From positions 868,001 to 932,000 of the forward strand of contig OZ243922.1 of NCBI GenBank assembly GCA_965213905.1: DNA of 64,000 bases. Reading direction: 5' to 3'. Made by a program: the position numbers and the translations under genes. This stretch comes from SIRX01 sp965213905 (GTDB lineage Bacteria; Actinomycetota; Rubrobacteria; Rubrobacterales; Rubrobacteraceae). Below, piece by piece: positions 42,274 through 50,727 of the stretch. A model generated the notes under the pieces. It saw only the letters and a program-made list of their open reading frames with translations. It searched no databases and was not told where the DNA came from. Each line of letters starts with the position of its first letter. Within the stretch, counting starts at the first letter, position 1.

Positions 42274-44010
42274 ATGGAAGAAACCAAAAGAGAGCGTTAC
42301 CTGGTCACTTCGGCGCTACCGTACGCAAACGGGGCCTTGCATGTCGGCCAGATCGTCGGCGCGTATCTACCGGCGGACGTTTTCGTGCGATACCTGCGCG
42401 CCCGGGGCGAAGACGTGGTCTACATCTGCGGCACCGACGAGCACGGCGTGCCCATCACGCTCACGGCGGAGCGGGAGGGCAAGACGCCGAAAGAGGTTGT
42501 GGACTACTGGTACACGCACATGAAAGAGACTTTCGGACGCTTCAACATCAGCTTCGACAACTTCTCCCGCACCTCGACGCCGGTACACGCGGAGAACACC
42601 CAGCTCTTCTACCGCAAGCTCAAAGAAGGCGGCTACATCTCGGAGGCCGAGAGCCGCCAGATGTACAGCCCGGCAGAAGGCCGTTTTCTGCCGGACCGCT
42701 ACGTCGAGGGGACGTGCCCCGTGTGCGGCTACAAAGAGGCGCGGGGAGACCAGTGCGACAACTGCGGCAGTTGGTACGAGGCCTACGAGTTGATCGAACC
42801 GCACTCCAAAGTCAGTGGCGCCCCGGCGGAATCCCGCGAAACCACCCACCTCTACCTCGACCTGACCCAGTTCTCCGATCGGCTGAAAGATTACATCTCC
42901 AGCCAGGACCACTGGCGGGACTCGGTCAAGAACTTTATCTTGGGAATTATCGAGGGCGGGCTGGAAAAGCGTTCCATCACCCGGGACATCGAATGGGGCG
43001 TGCCGGTACCCGAGCCAGGTTTCGAAGACAAGCGCTTCTACGTCTGGTTCGACGCCTGTATCGGCTACCTGTCCTCCACGGTCGAGTGGGCCGAGCTAAA
43101 AGGCGAGCCGGATCTCTGGCGCGAGTACTGGCAGGAACCGGGAACGCGCATGATCCACTTTATCGGCAAAGACAACACCGTGTTCCACACTACGGTGTGG
43201 CCCGCCCAGTTGATGGGGACCCGCGAAGACGGCGAGGAGCCGTTTATGCTTCCCTACGACGTGCCAGCCAACGAGTTCATGAACCTGGAAGTAATGGTTG
43301 ACGGTGAGCCGCGACAGATGCAGATGTCCACCAGCCGCAACTTGGCCGTGTGGCTGCACGAAGCCCTCGACCGCTTTCCGGCGGACCCGTTGCGCTTCTA
43401 CCTAGCCTCCAACCTGCCCGAAACCGGGGACGTGGCGTTCTCGTGGCGCGAGTTCGGCGAGCGGGTGAACTCTGACCTGATCGGCAACCTCGCCAACTAC
43501 ATAAACCGCGTCCTCTCTTTTACCGAGAAATATGCCGGCGGTGAAATCTCCCAACCTGAAGAACTGCCGCGAGAGACCCTCGCCGTCTTCGACGACTTTA
43601 AGGAGATAGAAGCCCGCTACGAGAAGAAGATGCTCGCCCCCCGGCCACGCGAGGCGCTCGGGGAGCTAATGGCCCTCGGCCGGCGGGCAAACCGCTTTTT
43701 CGACTCCGAAGCCCCTTGGAAGACGCGCAAAGAAGACATGGAGAAGACGGAAGCCACGCTGTACGCCTGCTCCGTTCTGCTCGGCTCCATCGCCTACCAC
43801 GCCGCACCCTACGTCCCGGACGCCGTAGACCGCCTCCAGGAATTTTTCACCGGCCCCGTCTCCCGCGTCACGGACCTGGAGAAACTGCCGGCCGGATACC
43901 GGGTGGCGGGCGCGAAACCCCTGTTCCGTAGGATAGAGGACGCGGAGATCCTGGAGGCCGAAGAACAACTCTCCCGCGCGGCCCGCAACGAACCGGCTAA
44001 TACAGGTTGA
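42274..44010 (+). CDS. metG: Methionyl-tRNA synthetase (archaeal-type) with variant KMSKS loop
   Basis: 578 residues. Charges tRNA-Met. Seen: LVTSALPYANGALHVGQIVG with the HIGH-equivalent HVGQ, CGTDEHGVPITLTAE, a zinc knuckle CPVCG...CDNCG, WFDACIGYLSSTVEW, the anticodon domain from about residue 400. In the archaeal-type family the KMSKS equivalent is KFSTS; here residues 350-354 read QMSTS, so the leading Lys is Gln. No C-terminal EMAP domain. Everything else is normal and the window shows no second copy, so it is probably the working enzyme. Confidence 0.93.
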   Translation: MEETKRERYLVTSALPYANGALHVGQIVGAYLPADVFVRYLRARGEDVVYICGTDEHGVPITLTAEREGKTPKEVVDYWYTHMKETFGRFNISFDNFSRTSTPVHAENTQLFYRKLKEGGYISEAESRQMYSPAEGRFLPDRYVEGTCPVCGYKEARGDQCDNCGSWYEAYELIEPHSKVSGAPAESRETTHLYLDLTQFSDRLKDYISSQDHWRDSVKNFILGIIEGGLEKRSITRDIEWGVPVPEPGFEDKRFYVWFDACIGYLSSTVEWAELKGEPDLWREYWQEPGTRMIHFIGKDNTVFHTTVWPAQLMGTREDGEEPFMLPYDVPANEFMNLEVMVDGEPRQMQMSTSRNLAVWLHEALDRFPADPLRFYLASNLPETGDVAFSWREFGERVNSDLIGNLANYINRVLSFTEKYAGGEISQPEELPRETLAVFDDFKEIEARYEKKMLAPRPREALGELMALGRRANRFFDSEAPWKTRKEDMEKTEATLYACSVLLGSIAYHAAPYVPDAVDRLQEFFTGPVSRVTDLEKLPAGYRVAGAKPLFRRIEDAEILEAEEQLSRAARNEPANTG

Positions 44011-44137
44011 CATAAACCTAAAGTTCAACTTCATTTACACCTTTCCGACTTGCGCGACACGCCTTACGGGCCGTAAATTACACGGTACCGGACCTCGTGG
44101 GGCGCGCGGGGCGGAGTCATAGTAAAGAGGAGTAGAC

Positions 44138-46531
44138 GTGGCAGGAGCCCAGAGAGAAGAGATGTCTTGCCGGGTAGTGCCGGAGGCTACGGAGGATCTG
44201 GCCGGGTGGGCCGGTAAGATCATCGCGGGCGGCGGTTCCGGTTTCGAGGCCGCCCGGCGGATAGCCGCCCGGTTGGGGGCACATCTCGTAGACGGACGGG
44301 CGGAGATCGGCTTTTGGACGCCCGGGTTGGCGGGAAAGTCTATCCCCCAAGAACGCGTGTTTCTGGAAGTCTTCACGCCCCTGGAGGGAATAGACTTCCG
44401 CAGCCGGGAACAACGGGTGCGCTTCAAGAAAGAGCAACTGAAGCCGGTTTTGCAGCATGAGTACGCCTGGGCCGTCGTAGAAGGCATGGTAGCCGGCAGC
44501 CGGGACCGGGTTGGGTCCTTTTACAGGTTGCGATACCTCGATGACCGGGACGGGTGGCACACCGTACCGGACGTGGTGGCCTACTCGACGCCTTTCGGGG
44601 CTTTCGCCCCCGCCGAGTTCTACGACGTGGAGGCGATGCACCGGGAGCGGGAAGACCTGGGTTACTACGCCTCGCTGCGAGAGAACGCCGGGGACGACGA
44701 AATAGCGAGGATCCAACAACCCGCCAACATCCTCCAGTTGCACGTCGGCACCGCTTCGGAGGAGGGAACCCTGGCCGGTCTCACCCGTCTTTTCTCCGCG
44801 ATAGCGGAGAGTATCCGTAACGGCCGGAAATTGACCCCCGCCGAGAGGAACTACACCGGCTACGACGCGGTACAACCGCTGCCCCTGGAGCCTACCATCG
44901 AGTACGAGACCGGCCGGCACTTCTGGCAGGCCGACGACGACGATGAACCCTCCGGCGCCGAAACAACCGTGAAGTTGCTCCGGCCGGACATAATCAACTG
45001 GGGTTACGACACGGTGCTCTCGGCGTCTTCGGCGGTAAACCCTGCACTATTGGAAAGCGGACGTCCCAACGAGTTGGTGGATCTGGCCGCCACACTGCAC
45101 GGCTTCCCCGACGGCCCGATGCTCCTCATCTTCGACGTGGTCTACGGCCACGCCGACAATCAGGCGCTCGAACTTCTCGACCCCAATTTTTTCCGCGGGG
45201 CGAACATGTACGGCCAAGACGTCAACCAACAGCACCCGGTGGTGCGTGCGATCATGCTGGAGCTACAACGGCGTAAAATCAACTTCGGGGCCGACGGCGT
45301 GCGCGTGGACGGGGCCCAGGACTTCAAGACCTGGGACGAAAACTCCCGCGAAACCGGCCACGACGACGACTACCTCGAGCTCATGGGCGACGTCGTGCAG
45401 GAGGTGGGCGGAACCCGCTACCGGCCGTGGATGATTTTCGAGGACGGCCGGCCCTGGCCCCGCGAAGATTGGCCCACCGCCTCCACCTACCGAGACGTCA
45501 TAGAAAAACAACCGCTCGCCTTTCAGTGGGGACCGCTCAGCTTCGCCCACAACACCCCGCACCTGACCAACTTTTGGAAAGAGCGTTGGTGGCGCGTAAA
45601 AGAAATCTTCGAGATAGGCTCTAACTGGATCAGTGGCTGCGCCAACCACGACACCCTGCGCCGGGGCTACCAGGTAGACCCCGACGCAAGCATAAACCTC
45701 AACCTCGGCTCCACTCTTCCGGAAATACTCGTCAATGCTTACGATAACCCGGCGGCCACCCTGTTGACGTACGGGGCTTTCCCCGGTGTTCCGATGGACT
45801 TCGTAAACGCGCTCGCCCGGGCGCCCTGGGCCTTTGTCCGCAACACGGACGACCGCTACGGCATCAAGATCGTGTCCGAAGAGTCCGGTTTTCTGGACTG
45901 GCAGGTGGACGAAGCCCGCTACAAAGACCCCGCGAACTTCCCCCGGCTCGTGCTGCTCGGGTTTACCGACTACGCCGAGCTGCGCCGTTTCATGCGTACC
46001 ATGACCCAGGCTATCCACGACACCGACTACGATCTGCCCGCCGTGGTCGGGAGAATGCGGGAAGCTGACCCCCCACTACCCGGCCCCGAACTCTCCGTAC
46101 CGGTCCTGAAGTCCATCGCCCGGGCTTTCACCGAAGACGCCTACGAGTACGAAAACGTAACCCGCCACTACGATGATCTCGACCCGGGCCGGGTAGAGTT
46201 TAACCTGGCCGCGCGCGAGTTTCGCCGCGTCCGTCCCTGGCTGGTTCAGAACCTCGGCTCCGACGAGCATTACGGCCGGCTCTCGGGTAGAGGTTCGACC
46301 GTCTTCTACGCGCTGCGCCGGGCCCCGGACGGCGGAGAACAAGTCCTCTTCGTCGCCAACATGGAGGGGGACCCGGAAAAGCTCGTGCCGTTGGACCTGC
46401 CGATCCCGGACCTCGAAACGGAGGGCTGGCGGCCAGGCTTGGCCGCGCCGGGCGTCGCGTTCGAGTCACCAGATGCCCCCGTGGTGCTCGAAGATAGCCA
46501 AGGGCTCCTGCTGGTGCGCCGCGGCGGTTAG
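44138..46531 (+). CDS. GH13-family glycosidase, probably glucosylglycerol-hydrolase-like
   Basis: 797 residues. (beta/alpha)8 motifs: FDVVYGHADNQALELLD, FGADGVRVDGAQDF with the nucleophile Asp, and NWISGCANHDTLRRGYQVD. Overall sequence resembles the large GH13 proteins annotated as glucosylglycerol hydrolase, which degrade the compatible solute glucosylglycerol when salinity falls; the substrate here is inferred. GTG 44138 with AGAGGAG 5 nt upstream. The stop is the first codon before a tandem 9-bp repeat. Confidence 0.75.
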   Translation: MAGAQREEMSCRVVPEATEDLAGWAGKIIAGGGSGFEAARRIAARLGAHLVDGRAEIGFWTPGLAGKSIPQERVFLEVFTPLEGIDFRSREQRVRFKKEQLKPVLQHEYAWAVVEGMVAGSRDRVGSFYRLRYLDDRDGWHTVPDVVAYSTPFGAFAPAEFYDVEAMHREREDLGYYASLRENAGDDEIARIQQPANILQLHVGTASEEGTLAGLTRLFSAIAESIRNGRKLTPAERNYTGYDAVQPLPLEPTIEYETGRHFWQADDDDEPSGAETTVKLLRPDIINWGYDTVLSASSAVNPALLESGRPNELVDLAATLHGFPDGPMLLIFDVVYGHADNQALELLDPNFFRGANMYGQDVNQQHPVVRAIMLELQRRKINFGADGVRVDGAQDFKTWDENSRETGHDDDYLELMGDVVQEVGGTRYRPWMIFEDGRPWPREDWPTASTYRDVIEKQPLAFQWGPLSFAHNTPHLTNFWKERWWRVKEIFEIGSNWISGCANHDTLRRGYQVDPDASINLNLGSTLPEILVNAYDNPAATLLTYGAFPGVPMDFVNALARAPWAFVRNTDDRYGIKIVSEESGFLDWQVDEARYKDPANFPRLVLLGFTDYAELRRFMRTMTQAIHDTDYDLPAVVGRMREADPPLPGPELSVPVLKSIARAFTEDAYEYENVTRHYDDLDPGRVEFNLAAREFRRVRPWLVQNLGSDEHYGRLSGRGSTVFYALRRAPDGGEQVLFVANMEGDPEKLVPLDLPIPDLETEGWRPGLAAPGVAFESPDAPVVLEDSQGLLLVRRGG

Positions 46532-46621
46532 CCCCCTAGTCCCCCTAGTCCCCCTAGTCCCCCTAGTCCCCCTAGTCCCCCTAGTCCCCCTAGTCCCCCT
46601 AGTCCCCCTAGTCCCCCTAGT
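46532..46621. repeat. Ten exact tandem copies of CCCCCTAGT
   Basis: 90 bp, ten perfect 9-bp units between the stop codons of two convergent genes. The minus-strand gene takes its TAG stop from the last unit. Being 3 x 3 bp, changes in copy number keep reading frames. No spacers, so not CRISPR. Confidence 0.95.
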
Positions 46622-46985
46622 CTCCGGCTTCCAACTCGTAGCCTTTCTCGGACCAGGCGTTGGTGCCACCCTGCATGTTTGCGACGTTGGCGTAGCCCAT
46701 CTCCTGCAGCGTTTTCGCCGCCAGAGTCCCCCGTCCCCCGACCGCGCAATGAACCACTATGCGGGCGTCTTTCTCCGGCAACTCGTCGTTTGCCAGGTAC
46801 TCCAGCAGGCCCCGCGGGACGTGCTTCGCACCGGGGATATGACCCTGCCGCCATTCGCCCGGCTCGCGTACGTCGAGCACGGTAAAATCCTCTCCGGATA
46901 CCAGAGAGTCGTGGACCTCCTCAACGTCTACCTGTTCCGTCTCCTCCCGGGCCTCGGAGACCATCTCCTCGTATCTCTTCGCCAT
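46617..46985 (-). CDS. Rhodanese-domain protein
   Basis: 122 residues, single rhodanese domain: FTVLDVREPGEWRQGHIPGA and the active-site loop VVHCAVGGRGTLAA with catalytic Cys. Sulfurtransferase; acceptor unknown. ATG 46985 with GGGAGG 6 nt upstream. An acidic N-terminal extension of about 25 residues precedes the domain. Its stop codon lies in the 9-bp tandem repeat. 46986-47198 contains only promoter sequence. Confidence 0.92.
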   Translation of the reverse strand: MAKRYEEMVSEAREETEQVDVEEVHDSLVSGEDFTVLDVREPGEWRQGHIPGAKHVPRGLLEYLANDELPEKDARIVVHCAVGGRGTLAAKTLQEMGYANVANMQGGTNAWSEKGYELEAGD

Positions 46986-47198
46986 TTCGAACCTCCCGTT
47001 TCCGTTTCTGCGCGGGGTTATGTTAGCACCGTTCCGGCGGCCCGCCGTCCGCGCGTAAAAAGTTTCGGCCGGTACGCAACTTTGCCGCCGGCGGCCACGA
47101 GACAAAATTTTAGAGAAGAGTAAGAATTGGAACGGGCGGCAGATTGTAAACTGATACGGCCAAACATTCGGAATACGGATAGAAAGAGAAGAGACACT

Positions 47199-48662
47199 TT
47201 GAGCGATTACGACTTGGTAGTGATCGGGGGCGGCACGGCGGGGCTGGTCGCGGCGGCGGGCGGGGCATCCCTGGGCGCGAAGACCGCCATTATCGAGAAA
47301 AACAAGCTCGGCGGCGACTGCCTCCACTACGGCTGCGTCCCCACCAAAGCCCTCGTAAAGAGCGCCAAAGTCGCGAGCCTCATGCGTCGCGCCCCGGAGT
47401 TTGGGCTCGGCAAGGTTGATGTCGAAGTGGACTTTCCCGCCGTAATGCGCCGGATGCGGTCCGTCATCGAAAAAGCCGGCGAGGCCGACGATCCCGACAG
47501 GTTCCGCAAGCTCGGCGTCGAGGTTTTTCTGGGCGACGAGGCACGCTTAGAAGCGCCGCAGGAGGTTTCGGTGAACGGCAGTCGCCTCCGGACGCGCAGC
47601 GTAGTCCTGGCTACCGGCTCCCACGCCAAACCACCGCCCGTAGACGGCCTCGAAGAAGTCGGCTACCTGGACCATGTAAGCGTCCTGGAGCTGGAACAAT
47701 TGCCGCGCTCGATGGTAATTATCGGCTCCGGCCCGATAGGCAGCGAGTTTTCCCAGATATTCGCCCGTTTCGGATGCCGGGTAGAGTTGATCTCCTCTTC
47801 CCCTTACCCACTTCCTAAAGAAGACCCCGAGATCGGCGCCGCCCTGCGCGGCTTTCTGGAAGAAGACGGCGTCCGGGTACACGGCAACGTCCGGGCGCAA
47901 TCAGCCCGCCTGGAAAACGGCGAGAAGGTCGTAACCGCCAAAAACAAGCAGACCGGCGAAGAGTTCGAGGTGCGGGGAGAGGGGATCCTGGTCGCCGCCG
48001 GTCGCGCCCCCTCCGTAGAAGGCCTTAACTTAGACGGCGTCGGCATCGCCCTTGGCGAAAACGGCGTAGAGGTGGACGAATACCTCGAAACCACCGCCGA
48101 GAACGTCTACGCCTCCGGCGACGTCACCGGCAAGCTCCTCTTTACCCACGCCGCCGAGCACCAGAGCCGCACCGCCCTCTCAAACGCCCTCTTCCCCATA
48201 AAACGCAAGGTAGACTACGACGCCTTCCCCTGGACCACCTTCACAGACCCCGAAGTCGCCCGCGTCGGCCTCACCGAACAACAAGCCCGCGAAGAGCACG
48301 ACGGCGTAAAGGTATTCAGCTACCCCTTCGAAAACCTAGACCGGGCCATCTGCGACGGCGAGAACCGTGGCTTCATCAAGATGGTTACGGACAAAAAAGG
48401 CGGCATCCTGGGCTGCCACATCATCGGCCCCGAAGCCGGCAACTACATCGCCGAGACCGTCCTCGCCATGAAGAAAGGCATCTCCATCGGCGACCTCTCC
48501 CAAACCGTTCACGTCTACCCAACCCTCTCCGAAAGCGTCAAAAAAGCCGGCGACGGCTACTTCCGCGAACGCCTGTTCACCGGGCGCAACAAGAAGATAC
48601 TCGGCGGCTTCTTTAACGGGCGCCGCTTTGTAGAAAACCAGATACAAAAACTGAGGAACTAG
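47199..48662 (+). CDS. FAD-dependent pyridine nucleotide-disulfide oxidoreductase (mercuric reductase/Lpd-like)
   Basis: 487 residues. FAD motif LVVIGGGTAGLVAAAGGASL, redox disulfide GGDCLHYGCVPTKAL, NAD(P) motif MVIIGSGPIGSEFSQIF, and C-terminal HVYPTLSESVKKA with the His-Glu dyad. Lacks the N-terminal HMA domain and C-terminal Cys pair of mercuric reductase, so a distinct disulfide reductase is likely; it is only about 33% typical Lpd in feel and lpdA is elsewhere. TTG 47199 follows AGAGAAGAG. It ends 67 bp before arsR. Confidence 0.88.
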   Translation: MSDYDLVVIGGGTAGLVAAAGGASLGAKTAIIEKNKLGGDCLHYGCVPTKALVKSAKVASLMRRAPEFGLGKVDVEVDFPAVMRRMRSVIEKAGEADDPDRFRKLGVEVFLGDEARLEAPQEVSVNGSRLRTRSVVLATGSHAKPPPVDGLEEVGYLDHVSVLELEQLPRSMVIIGSGPIGSEFSQIFARFGCRVELISSSPYPLPKEDPEIGAALRGFLEEDGVRVHGNVRAQSARLENGEKVVTAKNKQTGEEFEVRGEGILVAAGRAPSVEGLNLDGVGIALGENGVEVDEYLETTAENVYASGDVTGKLLFTHAAEHQSRTALSNALFPIKRKVDYDAFPWTTFTDPEVARVGLTEQQAREEHDGVKVFSYPFENLDRAICDGENRGFIKMVTDKKGGILGCHIIGPEAGNYIAETVLAMKKGISIGDLSQTVHVYPTLSESVKKAGDGYFRERLFTGRNKKILGGFFNGRRFVENQIQKLRN

Positions 48663-48679
48663 GTCGGAGGTCTTACCAC

Positions 48680-48723
48680 ATAACTAGAAAATTAGTTGAC
48701 AACACGTTCCGGTACCTTATACT
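48680..48723 (+). promoter_or_regulatory. arsR promoter with ArsR-type operator (site 1)
   Basis: ATAACTA-N6-TAGTTGA at 48680-48699 overlaps -35 TTGACA (48696-48701); -10 TATACT (48718-48723) is 6 nt before the ATG, so the mRNA is leaderless and autorepression is likely. Confidence 0.75.
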
Positions 48724-48729
48724 CGGCTT

Positions 48730-49044
48730 ATGAACACTAAAGAAGCGGCGAATGCGATGGATGCTTTAGGGTCACCGGTGCGGTTGGAGATCTACCGGTT
48801 GCTGATCCGGGCCGGCGAGACGGGTATGACGATAACCCGCATCCAGCAGCGTACCGGGATCGCCCGCTCTACACTCTCCCACCACCTCCGCCGTCTTATA
48901 GAAGGCGGGCTCGTCTCCACCGAAAAAAGCGGCGCGAGCCTCATCTGCCGCGCCAACTACGCCGCCATGAACACACTCCTCGGCTACCTCTCCGACGAAT
49001 GCTGCATCGAAGAAGCAAACGGACAGGAGGGAAACGTAGCATAG
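48730..49044 (+). CDS. arsR: ArsR-family transcriptional repressor
   Basis: 104 residues with a winged helix: MDALGSPVRLEIYRLLI, the recognition helix ARSTLSHHLRRL and wing GLVSTEKSGASLICRA. A C-terminal Cys pair (SDECC) may bind As(III). The operator in its own promoter is repeated upstream of the next two genes, so it should control both on arsenical or metal exposure. Confidence 0.9.
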   Translation: MNTKEAANAMDALGSPVRLEIYRLLIRAGETGMTITRIQQRTGIARSTLSHHLRRLIEGGLVSTEKSGASLICRANYAAMNTLLGYLSDECCIEEANGQEGNVA

Positions 49045-49071
49045 AAAGATGTGGGTACGAGCCAAATTTTT

Positions 49072-49101
49072 TTGACAATACATAACTACATTTTTAGTTA
49101 T
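49072..49101 (+). promoter_or_regulatory. Promoter and ArsR-type operator (site 2) of the arsP operon
   Basis: TTGACA (49072-49077) followed by the perfect inverted repeat ATAACTA-N6-TAGTTAT (49082-49101), which covers the spacer and -10 region. Same half-sites as at arsR. Confidence 0.75.
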
Positions 49102-49134
49102 ATAGACAAAATTTGAGTCGAACGGAGGCACGAT

Positions 49135-49665
49135 ATGAGTTGTGAGTATTGCGGAGGTCTTATGGTTGGAGGTAGCGGTCTCGCGGAGTTGGTGGACTTG
49201 GTGGACCGGGACTTCCACCGGGCGCGTTGGCGGCAACGGTTTGGACGGTTGGTGGCGCGCTTGAGGGGGAGGTCGGTTCCGGATCGGCTCGCCTGTTTCG
49301 CCGAGGGCCGGGGTGAGAAGAAGATCTTGGATCGCCGGTTTCTCGGGGTTCAGACTGTGGAGCTGGCGAAGATCGAGGGTAGCGTAGGGCGCTGCTGGGA
49401 CTTCGACCGGGCTTTCATGCCGGTATGTTCTTGCCGGGGCGAGCGGTGGAGGCGCGTAGACAGAGCGTTGCGTGAGGGGCGGCAATTGCCTCCTATAAAG
49501 CTGTACAAGCTCGGTGAGCAGTATTTCGTAGAGGACGGCAACCATCGGGTGTCGGTCTCTCGTTACCGGGATTTTCTGGCTATAGAGGCCGAGGTCACCG
49601 AGTTAGTCACTGACAACGTGCAGAGCGAGAGCGTTCTCTCCGACGAATCCGGGGGTGGAAGGTAG
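49135..49665 (+). CDS. ParB/sulfiredoxin-fold protein in the ars operon
   Basis: 176 residues. The C-terminal part LPPIKLYKLGEQYFVEDGNH followed by RVSVSRYRDF is the ParB/Srx nucleotide-binding motif (DGNHR). The N-terminus carries CEYCGG and a later CSC (about residues 97-99). No known arsenic gene looks like this, yet it sits between arsR and the ArsP-like permease under the same operator, and its stop abuts the permease start. ATG 49135 with ACGGAGG 7 nt upstream. Confidence 0.8.
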   Translation: MSCEYCGGLMVGGSGLAELVDLVDRDFHRARWRQRFGRLVARLRGRSVPDRLACFAEGRGEKKILDRRFLGVQTVELAKIEGSVGRCWDFDRAFMPVCSCRGERWRRVDRALREGRQLPPIKLYKLGEQYFVEDGNHRVSVSRYRDFLAIEAEVTELVTDNVQSESVLSDESGGGR

Positions 49666-50727
49666 ATGTTTCTCAAGTCTTTGAAGCTCTCGTCCGGGAA
49701 GGGTTTGCCGGGCGGGATCTTTGCAAGATTTCCGGTGCTCTCGGATCGGGTAGTGCTGAGTACCCTGATCTTACTCGTTTTTCTGTCGGCGCTCGTTCCC
49801 GTGCAGGCGTGGGAGAGCTTCCGGTTCACGCTACAGAGTCTGTGGAGCATAGCCGGATTCTTGCTCGTATCGGTACTGTTCGCCGCCTACGCGCGGGCGA
49901 GCGCCGCGGACCAACTCACGGCGAAGGTGTTCGCGGCGGGCAGAACGGTGACGGTGGTTTTTGCGGCGTCGGCCTTCGGAGTTTTGTCGCCGTTTTGCTC
50001 TTGCGGGGTCGTGCCGATAGTCGCCGCGCTGCTGGCCGGCGGCGCCCCGCTGTTTGCGGTGATGGCTTTCTGGATGTCGTCGCCGCTGATGGACCCGGAG
50101 ATGTTCTTACTTACCGCCGGGGAGCTCGGCGCTGGTTTTGCCGGGGCGCGGCTGGTCGCCGCCTTCGGGATGGGCCTCGTGGCAGGGTACGCGACCTGGG
50201 CCTTGCAACGCCGGGGATCGTTGGAGAACCCGCTCAAAGGATATAGCTCGTGCAGCACTAGCTCCGTTGACGAGCCGGTCGAGGTAGCCTGGGCGTTTTG
50301 GCGCGAGCCGGACCGCAAAGCGACGTTCAAACGGGAGTTCAGGAGGACCGGATTCTTTCTGGCAAAGTGGCTCACGCTCGCGTTTGTGCTGGAGAGTTTA
50401 ATGGTCGCGTACGTCCCGGCGGAAGCCGTGGGAACGCTCTTGGGGTCCGGGAGTTTGATCTCGGTGCCGCTGGCGATCGTGGTCGGCGTCCCGACCTACC
50501 TCAACGGTTACGCCGCAATACCTACGGTAGCCGGGCTGATGGACCTGGGTATGTCCGAAGGCGCGGCGCTCGCGTTCATGACGGCCGGGGGTGTCACCAG
50601 CATACCGGCGGCGGTAGCAGTTTTTGCGCTCGTCAAAAAGCGGGTGTTCGGCTGGTACATCGTACTGGCGCTCGTTGGCTCCGCGATTGCGGGGTTTACC
50701 TACGCCGTGTTTACATCTATGCCCTGA
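49666..50727 (+). CDS. arsP: ArsP/YraQ-family permease (putative organoarsenical or metal efflux)
   Basis: 353-residue permease with about eight to ten helices. The family motif VLSPFCSCGVVPIVAALLAG holds the Cys pair thought to bind trivalent organoarsenicals; the second half repeats the fold (VGVPTYLNGYAAIPTVAGL). A Cys/Ser-rich loop SSCSTSS lies in the middle. Starts right after the ParB-like stop. The cognate substrate could also be another soft metal. Confidence 0.87.
   Translation: MFLKSLKLSSGKGLPGGIFARFPVLSDRVVLSTLILLVFLSALVPVQAWESFRFTLQSLWSIAGFLLVSVLFAAYARASAADQLTAKVFAAGRTVTVVFAASAFGVLSPFCSCGVVPIVAALLAGGAPLFAVMAFWMSSPLMDPEMFLLTAGELGAGFAGARLVAAFGMGLVAGYATWALQRRGSLENPLKGYSSCSTSSVDEPVEVAWAFWREPDRKATFKREFRRTGFFLAKWLTLAFVLESLMVAYVPAEAVGTLLGSGSLISVPLAIVVGVPTYLNGYAAIPTVAGLMDLGMSEGAALAFMTAGGVTSIPAAVAVFALVKKRVFGWYIVLALVGSAIAGFTYAVFTSMP

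Noticed and set aside
46532..46621. CRISPR-like array
   Set aside because: Units are 9 bp with no spacers and there are no cas genes.
46466..46669. Minus-strand frame encoding Gly-Thr-Arg repeats
   Set aside because: Merely a translation of the 9-bp tandem repeat; no ribosome site.
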